From: Zymomonas sp.
GTDB lineage: Bacteria > Pseudomonadota > Alphaproteobacteria > Sphingomonadales > Sphingomonadaceae
Direction: 5' to 3'
NCBI RefSeq assembly: GCF_020216885.1
Contig: NZ_JAIWON010000124.1
Coordinates: 1 to 11,941, forward strand
Length of the DNA stretch: 11,941 nt
A model generated the notes under the pieces. It was not told the origin of the DNA, made no database searches, and saw only the letters and a list, made by a program, of their open reading frames with translations. Positions 7,099-11,941 of the stretch are shown piece after piece. Each line of letters starts with the position of its first letter. Within the stretch, counting starts at the first letter, position 1. Made by a program: the position numbers and the translations under genes.

Positions 7099-8007
7099 AT
7101 GCCTAAAAGGGGGCAGAACAATATTGATATTATGGGTGAAATGATCGCGGGCGGTCATGCACCCAGCTTACCCGCCGGTATGCGTCTTTATGCGATCGGG
7201 GATATCCATGGTCGGAAAGACCGTTTTGATATCCTGCTCCGGCAAATCATCGAAGATAATAGCTTGCGCGGTTTGGCTGGACGGAAAGGTACGCATATCG
7301 TCCTTCTTGGTGACTATATTGATCGCGGTATGGACTCCAAAGGGATGATTGACTTCTTCCTTCATCCTGAACCTTTGGGATTTCATTGGCATTTTGTCGG
7401 CGGTAATCATGAAACCGCTATGATCGAAATTTTCTCGGCTGCCCCGCGGAAAGTCTCACCGGAAAAATTGGCAGATTGGCTTTCCCGTTATGGTGGACGG
7501 GAAACAATGATAAGCTATGGTATTCCAGCGGACGATATCGACAAAGCCGCCGTCCAGCTTAAATCCAAACATGTAACCTTGGAATTTGCTGATAAATTGC
7601 TGATGTCATGGCGTGCCAAAATTCCGCCTGCTCATTTTGAATTTTTGTTTGCCTTGCCTGATAGCCTGCAATTCGGTGACTATTTCTTTGCCCATGCGGG
7701 TATCAAGCCCGGTATTGCCGTGGAAAAACAGAAAAGCGATGATCTCCGCCGTATCCGAGGTGAATTTTTAAAAGACGAACGCGATCACGGTGTGGTTGTG
7801 GTGCATGGCCATAGCATGAGATCAGAACCAGAAATTCGCCTCAACCGTATTGGTATTGATACCGGTGCTTATACTTCTTCGGGACGATTGACGGCTGTTG
7901 GTCTTGAAGGTCGGTCGCGTTGGCTGTTAGCTTCTGGACAAGCGGGCGTTATCGGGGCAAATTCTTTAAAAGAAGGACGTTTGCCCTTTATTCTCAAGGC
8001 TTTTTGA
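7099..8007 (+). CDS. PPP-family metallophosphoesterase (serine/threonine protein phosphatase or ApaH-like)
   Basis: The 302-residue protein carries the calcineurin-like metal-binding motifs in order: GDIHG (34-38), GDYIDRG (71-77), GNHE (102-105), a later His199 in FFAHAG, and VVHGHSM (His236 and His238). These residues bind two metal ions that hydrolyse phosphate esters. GDxHG, GDxxDRG and GNHE together define the PPP family, which includes bacterial PrpA/PrpB protein phosphatases and ApaH diadenosine-tetraphosphate hydrolase; the sequence does not tell which substrate applies. The protein is soluble, with no signal peptide or membrane segment. GAGGAGAGG at 7087-7095 is a strong ribosome-binding site that fixes the ATG at 7099, although ATG codons 12 and 15 lie close behind. 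The first 28 residues precede the fold and look poorly structured. The gene stands alone between the metH terminator and lepA. Confidence 0.88.
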   Translation: MPKRGQNNIDIMGEMIAGGHAPSLPAGMRLYAIGDIHGRKDRFDILLRQIIEDNSLRGLAGRKGTHIVLLGDYIDRGMDSKGMIDFFLHPEPLGFHWHFVGGNHETAMIEIFSAAPRKVSPEKLADWLSRYGGRETMISYGIPADDIDKAAVQLKSKHVTLEFADKLLMSWRAKIPPAHFEFLFALPDSLQFGDYFFAHAGIKPGIAVEKQKSDDLRRIRGEFLKDERDHGVVVVHGHSMRSEPEIRLNRIGIDTGAYTSSGRLTAVGLEGRSRWLLASGQAGVIGANSLKEGRLPFILKAF

Positions 8008-8022
8008 GGATAGCCTTGCTTT
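7995..8022 (+). terminator. Hairpin across the phosphatase stop codon, possible weak terminator
   Basis: CAAGGCT (7995-8001) and AGCCTTG (8012-8018) form a perfect 7-bp stem around a ten-base loop that contains the stop codon at 8005-8007. CTTTT follows at 8019-8023. The T-run is short, so read-through into lepA is possible. Confidence 0.35.
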
Positions 8023-8112
8023 TCCTGTCAGCCTTGAAGAGGAAGATTTTATTCCGGCTGAAAATACGATAAAGGCTAACTTTCTTTTTGGCTCTCACCT
8101 GATGGGTAATCT

Positions 8113-9921
8113 GTGACTCCACTCGACCATATCCGCAATTTTTCGATTATTGCACATATTGATCACGGTAAATCAACATTAGCCGATCGTTTGATTCAGA
8201 CAACGGGCGGCCTGACTGCTCGCGAAATGTCTGAACAAGTGCTCGATAACATGGATATCGAGAAGGAAAGGGGTATCACGATCAAGGCGCAAACAGTGCG
8301 GCTTGATTACACTGCCAAGGATGGACAAAAATATGTCCTGAATTTGATGGACACGCCCGGCCATGTCGATTTTGCCTATGAGGTCAGTCGCTCTCTTGCC
8401 GCTTGCGAAGGGGCTTTGTTGGTGGTGGATGCATCGCAAGGCGTTGAAGCGCAGACTTTGGCCAATGTCTATCAGTCGATCGAATATGATCACGAAATTG
8501 TGCCGGTCATCAATAAAATCGACTTGCCCGCTGCTGAACCTGAAAAGGTAAAGCAGGAAATAGAAGAAATCATCGGCTTGCCCGCTGATGATGCCGTTCT
8601 GGCTTCGGCAAAATCCGGTATCGGGATTGATGATATTCTGGAAGCCTTGGTAAAACGGATTCCAGCGCCCAAAGGCGATATTAACGCCCCTTTAAAGGCA
8701 ATGCTGGTTGATAGCTGGTATGATCCTTATCTAGGCGTGGTTATTTTGGTTCGGATCATTGATGGTTCTTTGAAAAAAGGTCAGCAAATCCGTTTCATGC
8801 AGGCGGGAACGACCCATTTGATTGATCGGGTCGGCTGTTTTCGTCCTAAAATCGAAATATTGGATGCTTTGGGACCCGGTGAAATTGGTTTCATTACCGC
8901 CCAAATCAAAGAAGTCAGCCAGACCGCAGTCGGCGATACTATCACCGATGCCAAAAATCCGACTTCGACCCCACTACCGGGCTTTAAGGAAGTCCAACCG
9001 GTGGTTTTCTGCGGGCTGTTTCCAGTGGATGCTGCCGATTTCGACAAGCTAAAAGAATCTCTCGGAAAATTGCGGTTGAATGATGCCTCTTTCTCTTTCG
9101 AAGCTGAAAATTCGGCGGCTTTGGGCTTTGGTTTTCGTTGCGGTTTTCTGGGCTTGCTTCATCTTGAAATTATTCAAGAACGCTTGTCACGCGAATATGA
9201 TCTTGATCTTATCACGACCGCGCCTTCTGTCGTCTATCATCTCAATATGACCCATGGGGAAGGCTCGATTGACCTTCATAATCCGGCAGATATGCCGGAT
9301 GTTACCCGCATCGATTCCATTGACGAACCTTGGATTGAAGCGACCATTTATGTTCCCGATCAATATTTGGGGGCAGTTCTGAAACTCTGTCAGGATCGTC
9401 GCGGTATCCAGAAAGACATGACCTATGTCGGCGGACGGGTGCAACTGCTTTACGAATTGCCGCTGAACGAAGTGGTTTTTGACTTCTATGATCGTTTAAA
9501 ATCAATCAGCCGTGGTTATGCCAGCTTTGATTATCACCAGATCGGTTATCGTGAGGGTGATCTGGTCAAAATGACGATTATGGTCAATGGCGAAGTGGTG
9601 GATGCCCTGTCTATGATTGTTCACCGTCATGCCGCCGAAGGGCGCGGTCGCCAGATGTGTCAGCGGATGAAAGATCTTATCCCGCGCCATCTGTTTAAAA
9701 TCCCGATTCAGGCGGCCATTGGCGGCAAAGTCATTGCTCGTGAAACCATCGGTGCTATGCGAAAAGATGTTACCGCCAAATGTTACGGGGGTGACATCTC
9801 TCGTAAAAAGAAACTTCTGGAAAAGCAGAAAGAAGGTAAAAAGCGGATGCGGCAATATGGGAGTGTTGATATCCCGCAAGAAGCCTTTATCGCCGCTTTA
9901 CGCATGGGTGATGACAGTTAA
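8113..9921 (+). CDS. lepA: Elongation factor 4 (LepA), ribosome-associated GTPase
   Basis: LepA is a translational GTPase that binds the ribosome, is credited with back-translocation, and affects initiation and assembly, mainly under ionic stress. The 602-residue protein matches the family length (E. coli 599). The GTPase motifs are all present: G1 AHIDHGKST (14-22), G2 RGIT (53-56), G3 DTPGH (80-84), G4 NKID (134-137) and G5 SAKSG near 164. EF-G-like domains II, III and V follow, with [15 protein letters not shown], and the LepA-specific C-terminal domain is lysine-rich and ends with [16 protein letters not shown]. Translation starts at a [22 protein letters not shown] is the expected N-terminus, so the start is secure despite a weak ribosome-binding site. 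No promoter is obvious in the 105-bp gap upstream. The DUF3297 gene follows after 52 bases and may be co-transcribed. Confidence 0.98.
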   Translation: MTPLDHIRNFSIIAHIDHGKSTLADRLIQTTGGLTAREMSEQVLDNMDIEKERGITIKAQTVRLDYTAKDGQKYVLNLMDTPGHVDFAYEVSRSLAACEGALLVVDASQGVEAQTLANVYQSIEYDHEIVPVINKIDLPAAEPEKVKQEIEEIIGLPADDAVLASAKSGIGIDDILEALVKRIPAPKGDINAPLKAMLVDSWYDPYLGVVILVRIIDGSLKKGQQIRFMQAGTTHLIDRVGCFRPKIEILDALGPGEIGFITAQIKEVSQTAVGDTITDAKNPTSTPLPGFKEVQPVVFCGLFPVDAADFDKLKESLGKLRLNDASFSFEAENSAALGFGFRCGFLGLLHLEIIQERLSREYDLDLITTAPSVVYHLNMTHGEGSIDLHNPADMPDVTRIDSIDEPWIEATIYVPDQYLGAVLKLCQDRRGIQKDMTYVGGRVQLLYELPLNEVVFDFYDRLKSISRGYASFDYHQIGYREGDLVKMTIMVNGEVVDALSMIVHRHAAEGRGRQMCQRMKDLIPRHLFKIPIQAAIGGKVIARETIGAMRKDVTAKCYGGDISRKKKLLEKQKEGKKRMRQYGSVDIPQEAFIAALRMGDDS

Positions 9922-9973
9922 TTCTGTTATGGCCTTTCTCTCTGTTCAAAGTTCAATGCAAGGAATCTAATTT

Positions 9974-10246
9974 ATGACCGATACGCCTCCCGATCATCTT
10001 TCTGTTTTTCCTGACAGTGAATGGTTCAACGCCGATGCCTTAAGACGCGGTGTTGGTATCCGTTTCAAAGGACAGGAGCGGACAGATGTTGAAGAATATT
10101 CCATGTCCGAAGGCTGGGTTCGTGTCGCCGCCGGTCGAAGCCGTGACCGTTTCGGTCGTCCGATGACGATCAAATTAAAAGGCGAAGTCGAAGCCTTCTA
10201 TCAGGATGCCGGTCAAAAGGCTGAAGCTGACGATAGTCAGGCCTAA
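9974..10246 (+). CDS. DUF3297 family small protein
   Basis: This 90-residue soluble protein has the full-length features I associate with DUF3297: SVFPDSEWFNADALRRGVGIRFKG near the start, then a central segment with VEEYSMSEGWVRV, then a basic SRDRFGRPMTIKL. The C-terminal fifteen residues are acidic and variable-looking. No catalytic motif, signal peptide or membrane segment is visible, and the function of the family is not known to me. AAGGA at 9960-9964 is a good ribosome-binding site. It lies 52 bases after lepA on the same strand with no terminator in between, so a shared transcript is plausible. Such proteins are common in Proteobacteria. Confidence 0.85.
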   Translation: MTDTPPDHLSVFPDSEWFNADALRRGVGIRFKGQERTDVEEYSMSEGWVRVAAGRSRDRFGRPMTIKLKGEVEAFYQDAGQKAEADDSQA

Positions 10247-10279
10247 GAATAAGGAAAAAGACAACGTTTAAGACGCATT

Positions 10280-10308
10280 TTGACAAGCGGCTTTTTCTGG
10301 CCTGTCAT
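10280..10308 (+). promoter_or_regulatory. Candidate upstream promoter of the kinase operon
   Basis: A perfect TTGACA (10280-10285) is followed after 17 bases by TGTCAT (10303-10308, four of six). GTCATGAC at 10304-10311 is an 8-bp palindrome over the weak -10. The transcript would carry the inverted repeat at 10338-10362 in its leader. Confidence 0.4.
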
Positions 10309-10323
10309 GACGAGGACGCTCTT

Positions 10324-10351
10324 TTGATTGGGTATCCTATCCGTATAAAAT
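10324..10351 (+). promoter_or_regulatory. Candidate downstream promoter of the kinase operon
   Basis: TTGATT (10324-10329) is followed after 16 bases by TAAAAT (10346-10351, five of six). The -10 element sits in the centre of the inverted repeat at 10338-10362, the arrangement expected of a repressible promoter. It competes with the candidate at 10280-10308; a start-site map would decide. Confidence 0.4.
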
Positions 10352-10362
10352 CTATACGGATA
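10338..10362. promoter_or_regulatory. Perfect 10-bp-arm inverted repeat upstream of the histidine kinase
   Basis: TATCCGTATA (10338-10347), AAATC spacer, TATACGGATA (10353-10362): twenty of twenty arm bases pair. There is no T-run, so it is not a terminator. It lies 28 bases before the kinase start and overlaps a candidate -10 box. It may be an operator for an unidentified dimeric regulator or an RNA hairpin near the ribosome-binding site. LytTR regulators usually bind direct repeats, so the cognate regulator is not an obvious ligand. Confidence 0.7.
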
Positions 10363-10390
10363 ACCGCTTGCATTCAGGAGCCATAAGCTG

Positions 10391-11629
10391 ATGTTCGCCG
10401 GTTTCCCGCTTGTCGATTTGCGCTCTCAACCTTTTTTTGAAGACAAAAATCGCGCCTTCTGGATGCTGCAATCTGTCGGCTGGACGGGATATTTTGTTCT
10501 TCGCGCTTTGGGTGGCCTCGCCAATTCGATGGGGCTGCTCTATATCGTGCCAACGGCACTTGCGACAGTTACTGGCTATTCCATTACTTTATTGATGTCG
10601 GTTGCCTATCGTCGATTGATCCATGCTAAACCCTTGGTGACATGGAGCTTTTCCATCTTTATTTTGGTTATGGCTTCGGCAATCTTTTCGATGATTGAAG
10701 TCTGGGCGCATGCAACCTTTTATCGATCGGTTTCTATGCCCGTCGGTATTGAATTTTTGGGCGCCATCCTGCTTGATTTCGCGCTTCTGATTGCATGGTC
10801 GGCGCTTTACTATGGCATCAATTATTATCTGATGCTTGAAAAACATATGGGGCGGATTCACCGTATCGAGGCACAGGCTTCCGCTGCCCAGCTTGCGATG
10901 CTGCGTTACCAGCTTAATCCACATTTCCTATTTAATACCTTGAATTCCATTTCTACTTTGGTGCTGCTGAAACAAACCAACCGTGCCAATGCGATGCTTT
11001 CTCGCCTGTCTTCTTTTTTGCGTTATACTTTGGCGAATGAACCCACCGCGATGGTGACGCTAGAGCAAGAGGTTGAAACCCTTAAACTCTATCTTGAAAT
11101 CGAAAAAATGCGGTTTGAAGATCGACTTCGGCCACATTTCGATATTGATCCTTTGGTTGCTCATGTGCGCTTGCCGTCTTTATTGCTGCAACCTTTGATC
11201 GAAAATGCCATCAAATACGCGGTGACTCCTTGTGAAAACGGCGCAGATATTTCGGTAACGGCGCGTTTTGAAAATGGCCATGTCAGAATAGATGTCGTGG
11301 ATAGCGGCCCCGGTGCAGTCGAAGAAGAAGACTTACCCGAAGAAAATATTATAGAAGCAGAGGATTCATCCCCCATACAGCCGGACAAGAGCAATACCGC
11401 CCTTATCCCGCATGAAAATCTGGAACCCGATACCCCAAAGCCGATAGTAAACCCGAAAAAACACACTATGTCAGCTTCAACAGGTGTTGGTCTCCCTAAT
11501 ATTAGGGACAGGCTTTTTCAGACATACGGAACAGATCAAAACTTTCAAACCTTTAACAGGCCAGAAGGTGGTTTCGTTGTTGTGATAGAAATACCTTACC
11601 AGACGGAAGATAAAGCAGTCAGGACTTAA
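10391..11629 (+). CDS. LytS/YehU-type membrane sensor histidine kinase with enlarged ATP lid
   Basis: The 412-residue protein has an N-terminal membrane part with about four hydrophobic helices (roughly 32-50, 52-72, 84-106 and 118-146) and no obvious extracytoplasmic sensor domain. A short linker helix (150-170) leads to the His_kinase domain: LRYQLNPHFLFNTLNSIS with phosphoacceptor His178. The ATPase domain follows with N-box LQPLIENAIKYA (266-277), D-box DSGPG (304-308) and G-box GVGLPNIRDRL (365-375). Kinases of this class autophosphorylate on the histidine and pass phosphate to a LytTR response regulator, here the gene one base downstream. The oddity is residues 309-364, 56 residues rich in Glu, Asp and Pro, between D-box and G-box, where I would expect roughly 10 to 20. 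The frame is unbroken through this segment, so it is a true insertion rather than a shift. AGGAG at 10376-10380 supports the ATG. Input signal unknown. Confidence 0.92.
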   Translation: MFAGFPLVDLRSQPFFEDKNRAFWMLQSVGWTGYFVLRALGGLANSMGLLYIVPTALATVTGYSITLLMSVAYRRLIHAKPLVTWSFSIFILVMASAIFSMIEVWAHATFYRSVSMPVGIEFLGAILLDFALLIAWSALYYGINYYLMLEKHMGRIHRIEAQASAAQLAMLRYQLNPHFLFNTLNSISTLVLLKQTNRANAMLSRLSSFLRYTLANEPTAMVTLEQEVETLKLYLEIEKMRFEDRLRPHFDIDPLVAHVRLPSLLLQPLIENAIKYAVTPCENGADISVTARFENGHVRIDVVDSGPGAVEEEDLPEENIIEAEDSSPIQPDKSNTALIPHENLEPDTPKPIVNPKKHTMSASTGVGLPNIRDRLFQTYGTDQNFQTFNRPEGGFVVVIEIPYQTEDKAVRT

Positions 11630-11630
11630 T

Positions 11631-11941
11631 ATGGCTATTCGCACCATTATTGTTGATGATGAACCGCTTGCTATCCAAGGCTTACAGCTTCGGTTAGAAG
11701 ACTATCCTGATATTCAGATCATCGAAACATGTCTTAATGGGCGGGAAGCTATTCGGGCGATTAAAACCCATAAACCCGATTTGGTCTTTCTGGATATCCA
11801 GATGCCGGGTTTTGACGGTTTTTCAGTCTTGCAAGGCATTATGGAAGTCGAACCGCCTTTGGTCGTCTTTGTAACGGCTTATATCGACCATGCCTTGCGG
11901 GCTTTTGAAGCCAATGCGGTTGATTATCTGATGAAGCCAGT
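11631..11941 (+). CDS. Response regulator (probable LytTR family), 3' end off the window
   Basis: The ATG at 11631 opens a frame that runs to the edge, 103 codons. It encodes a receiver domain: acidic pocket VDDE (8-11), phosphoacceptor Asp55 in LVFLDIQMPG, switch Thr82 in FVTAY, and Lys102 in DYLMKP. The sequence around these residues (AIQGLQLRLEDYPDI, ANAVDYLMKP) is of the LytR/AlgR subgroup, and the kinase partner is of the LytS type, so a C-terminal LytTR DNA-binding domain is expected beyond the window but not seen. A single base separates it from the kinase stop, which implies a two-gene operon with coupled translation. Confidence 0.93.
   Translation, partial: MAIRTIIVDDEPLAIQGLQLRLEDYPDIQIIETCLNGREAIRAIKTHKPDLVFLDIQMPGFDGFSVLQGIMEVEPPLVVFVTAYIDHALRAFEANAVDYLMKP

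Noticed and set aside
9502..9879. Minus-strand frame of 125 codons in lepA
   Set aside because: It is a shadow of the LepA C-terminal region, which is fully conserved on the plus strand.

Overview
The window reads as a chromosomal core region of an alphaproteobacterium of the sphingomonad type. By eye the base composition is balanced to slightly AT-leaning. That, with the split methionine synthase, the ArsR/methyltransferase regulator in front of metF, a DUF3297 gene and a LytS-type kinase, makes Zymomonas (Z. mobilis or a close relative) my best guess. This rests on family recognition, not on a search. Gene density is high and I see no insertion sequence, phage gene, tRNA, rRNA or CRISPR array.

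Layout. (1) 1-978, minus strand: the outer-membrane lipoprotein gene mlaA, running off the left edge. Its 3' end carries at least ten copies of a 9-bp tandem repeat coding for Asn-Gln-Thr. (2) 979-1232: divergent intergenic region with a plausible promoter and a perfect 16-bp palindrome that looks like an ArsR-family operator. (3) 1233-6873, plus strand: a methionine-cycle operon. It encodes an ArsR-type winged-helix/SAM-methyltransferase fusion (SahR-like), then metF, then methionine synthase on two genes: the homocysteine/zinc module, and the folate/cobalamin/reactivation module. A hairpin with a T-run follows. (4) 7099-8007: a stand-alone PPP-type metallophosphatase. (5) 8113-9921: lepA (EF4), followed by a 90-residue DUF3297 protein. 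(6) 10391 to the right edge: a membrane histidine kinase of the LytS/YehU type and the start of its response regulator, separated by one base, behind a promoter overlapped by a 10-bp-arm inverted repeat.

How the genes work together. The methionine block is a self-contained methyl-transfer unit. MetF makes 5-methyl-tetrahydrofolate and the two MetH halves use it to remethylate homocysteine. The first gene probably senses a product of SAM use, most likely S-adenosylhomocysteine, and represses the operon through the upstream palindrome. MlaA belongs to outer-membrane lipid asymmetry maintenance, LepA to translation, and the kinase/regulator pair to envelope or nutrient signalling of unknown input.

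Most of the window is ordinary core genome. The points that deserve a second look are the NQT repeat tail on MlaA, the palindrome in front of the methionine operon, the 56-residue acidic/proline-rich insertion in the kinase ATP lid, the inverted repeat over the kinase promoter, and a start-less protein-like frame on the minus strand after metH. I did not find convincing evidence for a wholly new system.
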